This document shows positions 1-9,002 of a stretch of DNA of 64,000 nucleotides, piece after piece. The stretch comes from Caenimonas sp. SL110 (lineage in GTDB: Bacteria; Pseudomonadota; Gammaproteobacteria; Burkholderiales; Burkholderiaceae_C). The position numbers and the translations under genes were made by a program. Position 1 is the first letter of the stretch, and each line of letters starts with the position of its first letter. The stretch spans positions 118,775 through 182,774 of the forward strand of contig NZ_JANU01000042.1 of NCBI RefSeq assembly GCF_001044395.1, written 5' to 3'. The notes below the pieces were generated by a model. That model did not search any database and was not told where the DNA came from. It saw nothing but the letters and a program-made list of their open reading frames with translations.

Positions 1-986
1 CTGAAGCCGCGATGAGTGCGATACGCCTGGCGCGCGGCGCGACAGGTCGCAGCAAGCTGATCAAGTTCGAGGGTTGCTACCACGGCCATGCCGATGCGCT
101 GCTCGTGAAGGCGGGCTCCGGCCTTGCAACATTCGGCAACCCCACCAGCGCCGGCGTGCCGCCCGAAGTCGTGCAGCACACGCTCGTGCTCGAATACAAC
201 AACATCCAGCAGCTTGAAGAAGCGTTCGCGCTTCACGGACCTGAGCTTGCGTGCCTGATCATCGAGCCGATCGCCGGCAACATGAACTTCGTGCGCGCGA
301 GCGTGCCCTTCATGCGGCGCTGCCGCGAGCTGTGCACGCAGCACGGCGCGCTGCTGGTGTTCGATGAAGTCATGACGGGATTTCGCGTGGCCCTCGGTGG
401 CGCGCAGTCCATCTACGCACGCGACATCCCCGGCTTTGCGCCCGACGTCACCGTGCTCGGAAAAGTGATCGGCGGCGGCATGCCGCTGGCTGCGTTTGGC
501 GGCAAACGCGCCGTCATGGAAATGCTGGCGCCGCTCGGGCCCGTCTATCAGGCAGGGACGCTGTCAGGCAACCCGGTCGCCACCGCATGCGGTCTTGCGA
601 CCCTGAACGAAATTCGCAAGCCCGATTTCTATGACCAGCTCGCTGCAAAGACGCGTTCGCTCGCGACGGGTCTGCAAGCCGAGGCCGACGCGCAGGGCGT
701 CGCATTTGCCAGCGACTGCGAAGGCGGCATGTTCGGCTTTTTTCTGCTGCCTGAATTGCCGCAGAACTACCCCGCCGTCATGAAGAGCGACGGCGCGCGA
801 TTCAACCAGCTGTTCCACGGCTTGCTGGACCGCGGCGTCTACATCGCACCTGCCCTTTATGAAGCAGGGTTCGTGAGTTCGGCCCACGGCGATGACGACA
901 TCGCGCAAACACTTCAAGCCGCTCGCGAAGTGTTCGCCGAAGGGTTCGGCGCCCGGGTCAGTGGCGAAAGTGCCGCACGCCCGTGA
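1..986 (+). CDS. hemL: Glutamate-1-semialdehyde 2,1-aminomutase, 5'-truncated by the window edge
   Basis: This PLP enzyme converts glutamate-1-semialdehyde to 5-aminolevulinate, the committed precursor of haem in the C5 pathway. The open frame runs off the left edge; in-frame residues Glu-Ala-Ala precede the first visible Met at base 12, so that Met is internal. The [13 protein letters not shown] segment, the FDEVMTGFR motif around the cofactor and the Lys of GKVIGGGMP (codon at 462, the expected Schiff-base lysine) are all present. About 328 of the usual 425-430 residues are visible. The 3' end overlaps the convergent purH gene by 29 bp. The family assignment is secure; the start lies outside the window. 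Confidence 0.96.
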   Translation, partial: EAAMSAIRLARGATGRSKLIKFEGCYHGHADALLVKAGSGLATFGNPTSAGVPPEVVQHTLVLEYNNIQQLEEAFALHGPELACLIIEPIAGNMNFVRASVPFMRRCRELCTQHGALLVFDEVMTGFRVALGGAQSIYARDIPGFAPDVTVLGKVIGGGMPLAAFGGKRAVMEMLAPLGPVYQAGTLSGNPVATACGLATLNEIRKPDFYDQLAAKTRSLATGLQAEADAQGVAFASDCEGGMFGFFLLPELPQNYPAVMKSDGARFNQLFHGLLDRGVYIAPALYEAGFVSSAHGDDDIAQTLQAAREVFAEGFGARVSGESAARP

Positions 987-2529
987 AGACCATGGCCACG
1001 TCGCGCTCATCGGCGGCGGCGATCACCTGGTCATCGCGCATGCTGCCGCCTGGCTGAATCACGCAGGTCGCGCCTGCATCAACGATCACATCCAGGCCGT
1101 CGCGAAACGGAAAGAACGCATCGCTCGCCGCCACGGTCCCCACCAGCGACAAGCCGGCATGCTTTGCCTTGATGTCAGCGATGCGCGCGGAATCGAGCCG
1201 GCTCATCTGGCCGGCCCCCACGCCCATGGTCATGCCGTCCTTGCAAAAGACGATGGCGTTGGACTTCACGTACTTGGCGACCTTCCAGGCGAACAGCAAG
1301 TCTTCCAGCTGCTGGGGCGTCGGCTGCTTCCTGGTCACGACCTTCAGCTCGCCAACGGACATCTGGCGGTTGTCTGCGGTCTGCACCAGAAGCCCTGAGC
1401 CGACACGCTTGACGTCCACCGCATTGCGGCCGTTGTCCCAATCGGTGGTGCCGCCGGGCGGCAATGCAATTTCAAGGATGCGGACGTTCACCTTGGACTT
1501 GAAAACAGCCAGCGCCTCACGCGTGAACGAAGGCGCCATCAGCACTTCCACAAACTGTTTGGCAACCGCCTGCGCGGCTTCCTCGTCGACTTCGCGATTG
1601 AAGGCAATGATGCCGCCGAACGCAGACGTCGGATCGGTCTGCAACGCCTTCGAGTAAGCCGCCAGCGATGTCCTGCCCAGCGCCACACCGCACGGATTGG
1701 CGTGCTTGACGATGACGCACGCGCCCACATCGAAACTCTTGACGCACTCCCAGGCCGCATCAGCATCGGCGATGTTGTTGTACGACAGCTCCTTGCCCTG
1801 CAACTGCTTCGCGCTCACGAGCGAGCCCGGCGCTGGATACAGGTCGCGGTAGAACGCTGCGTGTTGATGCGGGTTTTCGCCGTAACGCAGGTCCTGCAGC
1901 TTGACGAATCGGCCGTTCGATTGCGCGGGGAACAAGCTGCGGCTTCCATCTTCCTGGATGCTGGACAGATAGTCGCTGATCGCGCCGTCGTAATTGCTGA
2001 TGCGATTGAACGCAGCCACCGACAGCGAAAAGCGCGTCTTGTCCGAGAGCTTGCCGGCCGTCTGCAACTCCTGCAGCACCAGCGGGTATTGCGATGCGTC
2101 CGTCACGACGCCCACATCCTTCCAGTTCTTGGCCGCCGAGCGCACCATCGCAGGTCCGCCGATGTCGATGTTCTCGATCGCGTCTTCGAGCGTGCAACCC
2201 GCCTTGGCGACCGTGGCCTCGAACGGATAGAGATTCACCACCAGCAGGTCGATCGTGTCGATCGAATGCGCCTTCAGCGCGGCCATGTGCTCGGGCAGAT
2301 CACGGCGCGCGAGCAGCCCGCCGTGCACCTTGGGATGCAGCGTCTTCACGCGGCCGTCAAGCATCTCCGGAAATTCGGTGACCTCGGCGACTTCGGTGAC
2401 AGGAAGGCCCTGCTCGGCCAGCAACTTCGCAGTGCCACCCGTGGAGATGAGCCGAATGCCAAGCGCATGCAGCGCCCGCGCAAATTCAACGATGCCGGCT
2501 TTGTCGGAAACAGAAATGAGTGCGTTCAT
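958..2529 (-). CDS. purH: Bifunctional AICAR formyltransferase / IMP cyclohydrolase
   Basis: PurH catalyses the last two steps of de novo purine synthesis: AICAR formylation with 10-formyl-THF, then ring closure to IMP. The 523-residue protein has the usual length. The N-terminal MGS-like cyclohydrolase half (residues about 1-150) carries [10 protein letters not shown] and [13 protein letters not shown]. The C-terminal transformylase half carries [12 protein letters not shown], the VKHANPCG motif, [10 protein letters not shown] and IQPGGSMRD. It lies 21 bp downstream of fis and is probably the last gene of the dusB-fis-purH transcript. Its 3' end overlaps hemL on the other strand. Confidence 0.98.
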   Translation of the reverse strand: MNALISVSDKAGIVEFARALHALGIRLISTGGTAKLLAEQGLPVTEVAEVTEFPEMLDGRVKTLHPKVHGGLLARRDLPEHMAALKAHSIDTIDLLVVNLYPFEATVAKAGCTLEDAIENIDIGGPAMVRSAAKNWKDVGVVTDASQYPLVLQELQTAGKLSDKTRFSLSVAAFNRISNYDGAISDYLSSIQEDGSRSLFPAQSNGRFVKLQDLRYGENPHQHAAFYRDLYPAPGSLVSAKQLQGKELSYNNIADADAAWECVKSFDVGACVIVKHANPCGVALGRTSLAAYSKALQTDPTSAFGGIIAFNREVDEEAAQAVAKQFVEVLMAPSFTREALAVFKSKVNVRILEIALPPGGTTDWDNGRNAVDVKRVGSGLLVQTADNRQMSVGELKVVTRKQPTPQQLEDLLFAWKVAKYVKSNAIVFCKDGMTMGVGAGQMSRLDSARIADIKAKHAGLSLVGTVAASDAFFPFRDGLDVIVDAGATCVIQPGGSMRDDQVIAAADERDVAMVFTGVRHFRH

Positions 2530-2550
2530 GTGGATAGAAATAAAGGGCGT

Positions 2551-2790
2551 TCAACCCTTGAGGAGCCGGTGTTCCAGAAGCTTCTTGCGCAGCGTGTTGC
2601 GGTTCAGGCCCAGCCACTCGGCGGCCTTGGACTGGTTCTGGTCGGCCTTGTCCATCACGACTTCCAGCAGCGGCTTTTCGACCGCCTTGACCAGCATTTC
2701 GTACATGCCGTCCGGCTCGATGCCGCGCAGGTCGCGGAAATAGCTTTCGAGGCTGGCGCGAACGCACTCTTCAATATGTTTCTTGCTCAT
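2551..2790 (-). CDS. fis: DNA-binding protein Fis
   Basis: Fis is a small nucleoid-associated protein that bends DNA and activates growth-phase genes such as rRNA operons. The 79-residue product ends in the Fis-type helix-turn-helix, reading NQSKAAEWLGLNRNTLRKKL at residues about 56-75. The longer open frame extends upstream, but the ATG at 2790 (MSKKHIEECV) gives the normal family length. It overlaps the end of dusB by 20 bp, so the two are probably translationally coupled. The dusB-fis pairing is widely conserved in proteobacteria. Confidence 0.95.
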   Translation of the reverse strand: MSKKHIEECVRASLESYFRDLRGIEPDGMYEMLVKAVEKPLLEVVMDKADQNQSKAAEWLGLNRNTLRKKLLEHRLLKG

Positions 2791-3838
2791 GCGGATTGCA
2801 CGTCTCTTGTTGTTGTTCGTCGTCACAGATGGCGGCCGACACGGCGGGCATGCGGTCGCCGCAAGCCGCAAGCGCATCGAAATACTCGCCCACGGCTCGC
2901 AGCTGCTCGCCGCAGTCCTCGATCAGGTTCATGCGCGCGCGAAACTCCGGCGCGCCAGCGAGCCCCTTCACATACCAGGCGATGTGCTTGCGCGCGCTGC
3001 GCACACCGGTGAACTCGCCATAGAGGGCGTAGTGATCCTGCAGGTGTTCGATGAGAAGCCTGCGCACTTCGGCCACGAGCGGCGGCGCCAGGTGCGTGCC
3101 GGTTTCCAGAAAATGCGCCACCTCGCGAAAGATCCACGGGCGACCCTGAGCGGCGCGACCGATCATGATCGCGTCGGCCCGCGTGTAGGCCAGTACATCG
3201 CGCGCTTTTTCCGGCGAAGTGATGTCGCCGTTGGCCACGACCGGAATGCTTACCGCCGCTTTCACGGCTGCGATGGTGTCGTACTCGGCGAACCCGCGAT
3301 AGCCCTGCTCGCGGGTGCGGCCATGCACGGTGAGCATCTGTATGCCGGCATCTTCAAAGGCGCGAGCCAGCGTCACGGCATTTCGATTGGCCTGCGACCA
3401 GCCGGTGCGCATCTTGAGCGTGACCGGCACGCCGCGCGGCGCGCATGCATCGACGACTGCGCGCGCGATGGCCACCGCCAGCGGCTCGTCCTGCATGAGT
3501 GCCGAGCCCGCCCACTTGGTACACACCTTCTTGGCAGGACAGCCCATGTTGATGTCGATGATCTGCGCGCCGCGGTCAATGTTGTAGACCGCAGCATCCG
3601 CCATCATGGCTGCTTCAGTGCCCGCGATCTGCACCGCGATGGGACCGGGCTCGCCATCGTGATTGGCACGGCGCGATGTCTTGAGGCTGTTCCACAGATC
3701 GCGCTGCGAGGTCACCATCTCGCTCACCGCATACCCAGCGCCGAGCGCACGGCACAGCTGCCGGAACGGTCGGTCCGTCACGCCCGCCATCGGCGCTGCG
3801 AACAGGTTGTTCGCCAGGGTGTACGGGCCGATGTTCAT
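2771..3838 (-). CDS. dusB: tRNA-dihydrouridine synthase B
   Basis: DusB is an FMN- and NADPH-dependent enzyme that reduces specific uridines in the tRNA D-loop. The 355-residue product shows FAAPMAGVTDRPFR at the N-terminus, the MGCPAKKVC loop with the catalytic Cys, HGRTREQGY, and PVVANGDI plus MIGRAAQGRPW for flavin binding. The open frame could begin at a GTG at 3877, but a -10 like hexamer TACAAT at 3884-3879 would place the transcript start near 3872, inside that extension. The ATG at 3838 (MNIGPYTL) also matches the family, so it is preferred. First gene of dusB-fis-purH. Confidence 0.96.
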   Translation of the reverse strand: MNIGPYTLANNLFAAPMAGVTDRPFRQLCRALGAGYAVSEMVTSQRDLWNSLKTSRRANHDGEPGPIAVQIAGTEAAMMADAAVYNIDRGAQIIDINMGCPAKKVCTKWAGSALMQDEPLAVAIARAVVDACAPRGVPVTLKMRTGWSQANRNAVTLARAFEDAGIQMLTVHGRTREQGYRGFAEYDTIAAVKAAVSIPVVANGDITSPEKARDVLAYTRADAIMIGRAAQGRPWIFREVAHFLETGTHLAPPLVAEVRRLLIEHLQDHYALYGEFTGVRSARKHIAWYVKGLAGAPEFRARMNLIEDCGEQLRAVGEYFDALAACGDRMPAVSAAICDDEQQQETCNPHEQETY

Positions 3839-3878
3839 GGAGGTGAGAAGGCTGGGTGCTGCTGAAAAATGAGGCACG

Positions 3879-3884
3879 ATTGTA
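3879..3884 (-). promoter_or_regulatory. Putative -10 element of the dusB-fis-purH operon
   Basis: On the minus strand the hexamer reads TACAAT, one mismatch from the sigma-70 consensus, 41 bp upstream of the preferred dusB ATG. No clear -35 was found. It supports the internal ATG over the upstream GTG. Confidence 0.4.
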
Positions 3885-4005
3885 TGCCCGCCCGATTTCA
3901 GCGGCTGAAATCAATTGCGTGCCGCTTCGGCGCGCTTGCGTGCCAGTCAACAGGGCACCTGCACCTACACGACGTGGCTCGCGCCATCTGTAAACTCGTG
4001 CACGC

Positions 4006-4485
4006 ATGCAAGACTGGCTCGCCCCTATCCTCGCGCTCCTGGCGCTCCCCCGATTCGGCCTGACCACGCTCTTTGTCGCGGCATTCATATCGGCAACGCT
4101 GGTGCCCGTCGGGTCCGAGCCGGTGCTCTACGGCCTGCTGCGGCTCAACCCCGAGATGTTCTGGAGCGCGATCTTCGTGGCAACCGCCGGCAATACGCTG
4201 GGCGGAATGCTCGACTGGTGGATCGGCTACGGCGCGCATGAGGTGGTGGACAAGTACAGCCACTCCAAACACCACACCCGGGCGCTCGACTGGCTGGCGC
4301 GGCTCGGCCCCAAGGCCTGCCTGCTCTCATGGTTGCCACTGGTGGGCGACCCGCTGTGCGCGGTAGCCGGCTGGCTGAAACTGCCCTTCTGGCCCTGCGC
4401 GTTCTACATGCTGATCGGCAAGTTCCTGCGTTACATCACCATGACCACGGCGCTCTTGTATATCTGGCCGGTGGCGCCGGGGTAA
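4006..4485 (+). CDS. YqaA/DedA-type inner-membrane protein
   Basis: A 159-residue hydrophobic protein of the SNARE-associated/VTT (DedA-like) superfamily, closest in layout to YqaA. It has several membrane segments (residues about 5-30, 50-75, 105-125 and 130-155). Motifs include LVPVGSEP near the N-terminus, AGNTLGGMLDWWIGYGA in the middle and a re-entrant-like LSWLPLVGDPLCAVAGW. Relatives act in membrane homeostasis and may move lipid carriers, but no substrate can be inferred here. It is transcribed divergently from dusB across a 167-bp gap. Confidence 0.85.
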   Translation: MQDWLAPILALLALPRFGLTTLFVAAFISATLVPVGSEPVLYGLLRLNPEMFWSAIFVATAGNTLGGMLDWWIGYGAHEVVDKYSHSKHHTRALDWLARLGPKACLLSWLPLVGDPLCAVAGWLKLPFWPCAFYMLIGKFLRYITMTTALLYIWPVAPG

Positions 4486-4530
4486 TTAATCGGCATCGCG
4501 GCTAAACGGCGGCGAGATTCGCGGGATATG

Positions 4531-4559
4531 TGGGAAGAGAACCTCCCATTAACTTCCCA
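4531..4559. repeat. 7-bp inverted repeat upstream of the small gene at 4574
   Basis: TGGGAAG (4531-4537) and CTTCCCA (4553-4559) form perfect arms around a 15-nt spacer, just before the gene at 4574. It may be an operator or an mRNA hairpin; nothing more can be said. Confidence 0.3.
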
Positions 4560-4573
4560 AGGATCCATGCCCC

Positions 4574-4795
4574 ATGAAAGACGCCCTCGCGACCGCGCCC
4601 CGGAACACACCCAAGACACCCAACACACCGCTCAAGGAAGTCATGGCCCAGTGCGAAATCTCGCAGGCCTGGCCCGAAGCCGCGCTGAAATTTGCACAGG
4701 GAGCTGGCGATTCGCCGACGTTTCTGCAAGAGCTCGCGCGAGACTGTGTGTTGAAGAAAAAGCCCGCTGAAACCAGGGTGACCGGCGACACGTAA
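4574..4795 (+). CDS. Small hypothetical protein (73 aa)
   Basis: The product is soluble, without signal peptide or membrane segment. Its mid-section, CEISQAWPEAALKFAQGAGD, followed by a Lys-rich tail, looks like a short helical domain. It lies 9 bp before the DUF2256 gene and on the same strand as the photolyase, suggesting one transcript. I do not recognise the family. The start ATG is preceded by AAGGAT, a weak ribosome-binding site. Confidence 0.5.
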   Translation: MKDALATAPRNTPKTPNTPLKEVMAQCEISQAWPEAALKFAQGAGDSPTFLQELARDCVLKKKPAETRVTGDT

Positions 4796-4804
4796 CATGG
4801 GCTG

Positions 4805-4990
4805 ATGCACAACGCGAAGCCTTCAGGTGGCGATACCAACCGTGGCAACCAGCACCGCGGCAACAAGGCCGACCTGCCGAGCAAGCCATGCGCCACCTGC
4901 GGCCTGCCGATGACCTGGCGCCGCAGATGGGCGAAGAACTGGTCCGAGGTGAAGTACTGCAGCGAGGCTTGCCGACGCGGCAAGGCTTGA
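4805..4990 (+). CDS. DUF2256 small zinc-finger-like protein
   Basis: The 61-residue product ends in the DUF2256 signature: KPCATCGLPMTWRRRWAKNW followed by EVKYCSEACRRGK. Four cysteines in a C-x2-C...C-x3-C pattern are likely to bind zinc. DUF2256 genes are commonly found next to, or fused with, cryptochrome/photolyase genes. Here the stop codon lies 2 bp before the photolyase ATG, so the two are almost certainly co-translated. Its molecular role is not established. Confidence 0.85.
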   Translation: MHNAKPSGGDTNRGNQHRGNKADLPSKPCATCGLPMTWRRRWAKNWSEVKYCSEACRRGKA

Positions 4991-4992
4991 CG

Positions 4993-6546
4993 ATGAAGAC
5001 GCCTCGATCGCTGGTGCTGGTGCTCGGCGACCAGCTCGACCTGGACGCCGCTGCCTTCGATGGCTTCGATCCAGCGCTGGACGCGGTCTGGATGGCCGAG
5101 GTGGCGCAGGAGTCGACGCATGTGTGGTCCAGCAAACAGCGCACGGCCTTGTTTCTGTCGGCGATGCGTCACTTTGCGGCTCAACTGCGCCAAGCAGGCC
5201 GGGTGCTGCACTACACGCGGCTTGATGAAGCAGACAACGCAGGCAGCCTGGGTGCGCAGCTGAAGACCGACATCCTTCGCCTGAAACCCACGCAACTGAT
5301 CATGACGGCGCCGGGTGACTGGCGCGTGTTGCAGGACATCAAGGCGGTTGCTGCCGCGATGCAGCTACCGCTCGATGTCCGCGAGGACCGTCACTTCTTT
5401 ACCACCGTGCGCGAATTTGCAGCCCATGCCAAGGGCCGCAAATCCCTGCGCATGGAGTACTTCTACCGGGAGCAGCGCAAGCGCCATGGCGTGCTGATGG
5501 AAGGTGGCGGTGCGATTGCACAGCCCACCGGCGGCCAGTGGAACTACGACAGCGACAACCGTGAGTCATTCGGCGCCGATGGGCCGGGCTTCGTGCCCGC
5601 GCGTGCCTCTTTCGAGGCCGATGAGATCACGCGCGAAGTGATCGCACTGGTCAACACGCAATTCGCCGACCATCCCGGCCAGCTCGACAGCTTCGCCTGG
5701 CCTGTCACGCGCGAGCAGGCGCTTGCGTCGCTTCAATCATTCATTGACGACCGGCTACCTCTTTTTGGCCGCTACCAGGATGCGATCTGGCCGGGCGACC
5801 CCTGGCTCTACCACTCGCATATTTCCTGCGCGCTCAACCTGAAGCTGCTCAATCCGCGCGAGGTGGTCGCAGCCGCCGAGCTCGCGTTGCGGGAAGGACG
5901 CGCACCCCTGGCCAGTGTCGAGGGCTTCATCCGCCAGATCCTGGGCTGGCGCGAATACGTGCGCGGCATCTACTGGACGCAGATGCCGGACTACGCCGGG
6001 CGCAACACACTGGGGGCCCACCACGACCTGCCGGCCTGGTACTGGAGCGGCGAGACGAACTTCGCCTGCCTGCGCGATGCACTCGCGCAGACGCTGACCC
6101 ACGGCTACGCCAACCACATCCAGCGCCTGATGGTCACCGGCCTCTATGCGCTCATGCTCGGCGTCGAACCGAAGCAGGTCCACGAGTGGTACCTCGCGGT
6201 GTACGTCGATGCGGTGGAGTGGGTCGAATTGCCCAATACGCTGGGCATGAGCCAGTACGCCGATGGCGGCCTGATGGGCAGCAAGCCCTATGTGGCGACC
6301 GGCAAGTACATCCAGCGCATGAGCCCGCACTGCAAGGGCTGCCGCTACGACCCGGCCCTGAAGACCGGCGAGCGGGCCTGTCCGTTCACCACGCTGTACT
6401 GGGACTTGCTGATGCGCCACGAAACGCTGCTCGCGGCGAATCCGCGCATGGCGTTGCAGGTGAAAAACCTCGCCCGAATCACCGAGGCTGAACGGCAGGC
6501 TGTGAAGGATCGTGCGGGCGAGATTCGCAGCGGAAAAGTTGCTTGA
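4993..6546 (+). CDS. Iron-sulfur bacterial cryptochrome/photolyase (FeS-BCP, PhrB type)
   Basis: This is a flavoprotein of the photolyase/cryptochrome superfamily, expected to repair UV-induced (6-4) pyrimidine dimers in light. The 517-residue product starts with the Rossmann antenna domain (LVLVLGDQLDLD) and has the C-terminal FAD domain with WREYVRGIYW, the hallmark LPNTLGMSQYADGG and MGSKPY. Four cysteines at residues 359, 447, 450 and 463 have spacing 88-3-13, which matches my recollection of the [4Fe-4S] ligands of Agrobacterium PhrB (350, 438, 441, 454). The ATG at 4993 follows the DUF2256 stop; the longer upstream frame overlaps that gene and was rejected. Repair versus signalling cannot be settled from sequence. 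Confidence 0.93.
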   Translation: MKTPRSLVLVLGDQLDLDAAAFDGFDPALDAVWMAEVAQESTHVWSSKQRTALFLSAMRHFAAQLRQAGRVLHYTRLDEADNAGSLGAQLKTDILRLKPTQLIMTAPGDWRVLQDIKAVAAAMQLPLDVREDRHFFTTVREFAAHAKGRKSLRMEYFYREQRKRHGVLMEGGGAIAQPTGGQWNYDSDNRESFGADGPGFVPARASFEADEITREVIALVNTQFADHPGQLDSFAWPVTREQALASLQSFIDDRLPLFGRYQDAIWPGDPWLYHSHISCALNLKLLNPREVVAAAELALREGRAPLASVEGFIRQILGWREYVRGIYWTQMPDYAGRNTLGAHHDLPAWYWSGETNFACLRDALAQTLTHGYANHIQRLMVTGLYALMLGVEPKQVHEWYLAVYVDAVEWVELPNTLGMSQYADGGLMGSKPYVATGKYIQRMSPHCKGCRYDPALKTGERACPFTTLYWDLLMRHETLLAANPRMALQVKNLARITEAERQAVKDRAGEIRSGKVA

Positions 6547-6572
6547 ACCTCAAGCGGGCTATTTGCAGGGCA

Positions 6573-6917
6573 CTACTGGCAGGGCTCGAACCGCTCGCAC
6601 GGCGCTGCAGTGCGAATGGCCGTGATCGTGTTTTCGCCATCTCGGCGCTCGGCGCGAAACTGCACGCTGGCCCCGTCCTTCAGACCCGATACCAGCTTGG
6701 GATCCACCACCCGAAACGTGATCGTTGAAAACGGCAGCTTGCCATTGGGCACGAGCTTCAGGCGGATGTAGTGACGCTTGCCGCCGTCCTCGGTGAAGAC
6801 CGAGCGGACGACTGCGCGCGTGAAGACCGGCTCGGCTGGTTGCGCTGAAGCTGCAGGCCCCTGCACCAGCACGACCATTGCAAAGAACAGCGCCAGGCAT
6901 TTGCGAAACGCCGTCAC
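6573..6917 (-). CDS. Periplasmic CusF/CopE-like small beta-barrel protein lacking the metal-binding Met residues
   Basis: The 114-residue product has a Sec signal peptide (hydrophobic residues 7-22, cleavage likely after ASA at about 26). It is followed by a single OB-like domain resembling CusF: an RAVV..V opening, a central PFSTITFRVVDP strand, KDGASVQF and TITAIR. In CusF the central strand carries copper-binding Met and Trp ligands; here that segment has Leu, Phe and Ile instead, so copper binding is doubtful. The start is GTG. It begins 13 bp after ychF ends and probably shares its transcript. Confidence 0.6.
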   Translation of the reverse strand: MTAFRKCLALFFAMVVLVQGPAASAQPAEPVFTRAVVRSVFTEDGGKRHYIRLKLVPNGKLPFSTITFRVVDPKLVSGLKDGASVQFRAERRDGENTITAIRTAAPCERFEPCQ

Positions 6918-6930
6918 TGCAAGCCCGCGA

Positions 6931-8025
6931 CTAGACGTTGAACAGGAAGTTCAGCACGTCGCCATCCTTGACCACGTACTCCTTGCCTTCGCTGCGCATC
7001 TTGCCTGCGTCCTTGGCGCCCTGCTCGCCCTTGAACCCGATGAAGTCGTCAAAGGCAATCGTCTGCGCACGGATGAATCCGCGTTCGAAATCAGTGTGAA
7101 TCACGCCTGCCGCTTGCGGCGCGGTATCGCCGATATGAATCGTCCAGGCGCGAACTTCCTTCACGCCCGCCGTGAAGTACGTCTGCAGGCCGAGCAGCTT
7201 GAACGCCGAGCGGATCAGGCGGTTGAGGCCCGGCTCGTCCTGCCCGATCTCGGCCAGGAACATCTGCTTGTCTTCATCGCTCATGTCGGCCATTTCGGCT
7301 TCCATCTTGGCGCAGATGGCGACCACCGGGGCGTTCTGCTTTTGCGCATAGGCGCGCAACTGGTCGAGGTGGGCGTTGTTCTCGAATCCGGTTTCGTCCA
7401 CGTTGCCCACGAACATCGCAGGCTTGGCGGTGATGAGGCACAGCGGCTTGAGCAGCGCCATTTCTTCATCGGTGAATTTCATCGCACGAACCGGCACCGC
7501 TTCGTTCAGGCCGGCCTGCACGCGCGGCAGCAGCTTGGCCAGCTTTTCGGCTTCCTTGTCGTTGCCCGAGCGCGCGTTCTTGGCCGCGCGATGCAGCGTC
7601 TTGTCAACGGTGCCCAGGTCGGCCAGGCACAGCTCGGTCTGGATGACCTCGATATCGGCGACGGGGTCGATCTTGTTGTTGACGTGGATGACGTTGGCGT
7701 CGTCAAAGCAGCGCACCACGTTCACGATCGCGTCCGTCTCGCGGATGTGCGCCAGGAACTGGTTGCCCAGGCCCTCGCCCTTGCTCGCACCGGCCACCAG
7801 GCCGGCAATATCGACGAACTCGACAATGGCCGGAACCACGCGTTCTGGCTTGACGACGGCTGCGAGCTGCGTCAGCCGCGGATCAGGCAATTCGACGATG
7901 CCCACATTGGGCTCGATGGTGCAGAAAGGGTAGTTTTCCGCAGCGATACCCGCCTTGGTCAAGGCATTGAACAAGGTGGACTTGCCCACGTTGGGCAGAC
8001 CGACAATCCCGCACTTCAAACTCAT
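6931..8025 (-). CDS. ychF: Redox-regulated ATPase YchF (Obg-family P-loop protein)
   Basis: YchF (OLA1 in eukaryotes) is a ribosome-associated P-loop ATPase of the Obg family, linked to oxidative stress and translation. The 364 residues match the standard length. Seen in order: G1 loop GLPNVGKST (residues 8-16), PFCTIEPN, the G3-like [14 protein letters not shown], a coiled-coil middle, then the C-terminal TGS-like domain with [11 protein letters not shown] and [17 protein letters not shown]. YchF has a relaxed G4 motif, which explains its ATP preference. Confidence 0.98.
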   Translation of the reverse strand: MSLKCGIVGLPNVGKSTLFNALTKAGIAAENYPFCTIEPNVGIVELPDPRLTQLAAVVKPERVVPAIVEFVDIAGLVAGASKGEGLGNQFLAHIRETDAIVNVVRCFDDANVIHVNNKIDPVADIEVIQTELCLADLGTVDKTLHRAAKNARSGNDKEAEKLAKLLPRVQAGLNEAVPVRAMKFTDEEMALLKPLCLITAKPAMFVGNVDETGFENNAHLDQLRAYAQKQNAPVVAICAKMEAEMADMSDEDKQMFLAEIGQDEPGLNRLIRSAFKLLGLQTYFTAGVKEVRAWTIHIGDTAPQAAGVIHTDFERGFIRAQTIAFDDFIGFKGEQGAKDAGKMRSEGKEYVVKDGDVLNFLFNV

Positions 8026-8069
8026 GAATGTTCCAGCAAATCTAGGGGCAAAGTGTATGCCATGCGCTT

Positions 8070-8933
8070 TCAGTCAAAGCGCCAGTCGGCAGTGACGCGC
8101 TGGCCGACCCGCAGTACCTCATCAAAGCCCTTGAGCGTGACGAGATTCATGCCGAATGAGACCGCGCCCTGGACGACCGGGTTGCTTCGATAGGTTTGCA
8201 GTGCATCCGAAACGTGAGGAGCCACTTCGCCTGTCGCCGGGTCGACATTGGGAATCGGGCAGCGCGCGCAGGGCTTCACGCCCTTGAGCTCGATGGCGCC
8301 GTCGTCCCCGATCCGCATCACGTCCATCCTGTCTTCGTCATGCGCTTCCAGGCCCGCCAGCACGATGTTCGGCCTGAACCGCTCGATGCCCACCGCGCCA
8401 TGACCGGCCGCCTCCAGGCGCCGGTTGAGTTCGGCCAGCGAGCCTTCGCTGGCAACCAGGATCGGGTAGCCGTCGCTGAACTGGTTGAGTGCCTCCACGT
8501 CCCCTGTCCATTGCCGGCTCGATGCGCGGCGCTCGTCGGGATCGAACCGCACCAGCCGCAGCTTCTGCCCGAGGAAGTCGGTAAACCACTGGGCCGCCGT
8601 GTTGCCCATGTCGTAGGCCTTGACTTCGTCGTCCCAGATGCGAACACGCGTCGGCTCTTCCACAGCCTCGATCGACAGGTGCAGCGCCAGCATGCCGGGG
8701 GCGCGCAGCACCACTTCGCTGTGCTTGAGCTGGACCTTCACCAGCGCCATGCGCGGCAGCTCGCGCTGGCTCATGAACTCGCCCTGCTCATCGACCACCA
8801 TCCAGGCCCGGTCCAGGTCGAGCCCGGTTTCGGTCAGGACCGACTCCGTCAACTCCACGCCAGCGCAGGATTTCAGGGGGTAGACAAAGATTCGCGCAAT
8901 GCGCGTGGTGACGTCGGGCGTATCGGTGGTCAT
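8070..8933 (-). CDS. MOSC-domain protein (YcbX/mARC type)
   Basis: The 287-residue protein has an N-terminal MOSC beta-barrel domain ([14 protein letters not shown], residues about 12-25; [12 protein letters not shown]) and a C-terminal MOSC domain. That domain carries [10 protein letters not shown] and the conserved Cys motif [13 protein letters not shown], which coordinates the molybdenum cofactor in mARC-type enzymes. Such proteins reduce N-hydroxylated compounds, usually with a separate redox partner; no ferredoxin domain is fused here. The ATG at 8933 (MTTDTPD) fits better than an upstream in-frame start at 9002 that would overlap the divergent promoter. Confidence 0.88.
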   Translation of the reverse strand: MTTDTPDVTTRIARIFVYPLKSCAGVELTESVLTETGLDLDRAWMVVDEQGEFMSQRELPRMALVKVQLKHSEVVLRAPGMLALHLSIEAVEEPTRVRIWDDEVKAYDMGNTAAQWFTDFLGQKLRLVRFDPDERRASSRQWTGDVEALNQFSDGYPILVASEGSLAELNRRLEAAGHGAVGIERFRPNIVLAGLEAHDEDRMDVMRIGDDGAIELKGVKPCARCPIPNVDPATGEVAPHVSDALQTYRSNPVVQGAVSFGMNLVTLKGFDEVLRVGQRVTADWRFD

Positions 8934-9002
8934 GGGATTGGAAAACCGGGGGGCTTGGTGGTGTGCAGTGCCGCGATTGTGCCCGCCTCCTACAATCCCC
9001 AC

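Noticed and set aside
1702..3012. Long open frame on the strand opposite purH and dusB
   Set aside because: Antisense shadow in GC-rich DNA; Arg/His/Leu-rich composition and no recognisable domain, while purH, fis and dusB are clear.
6778..8193. 471-codon open frame opposite ychF
   Set aside because: Shadow of a conserved GTPase-like gene with all motifs on the other strand.
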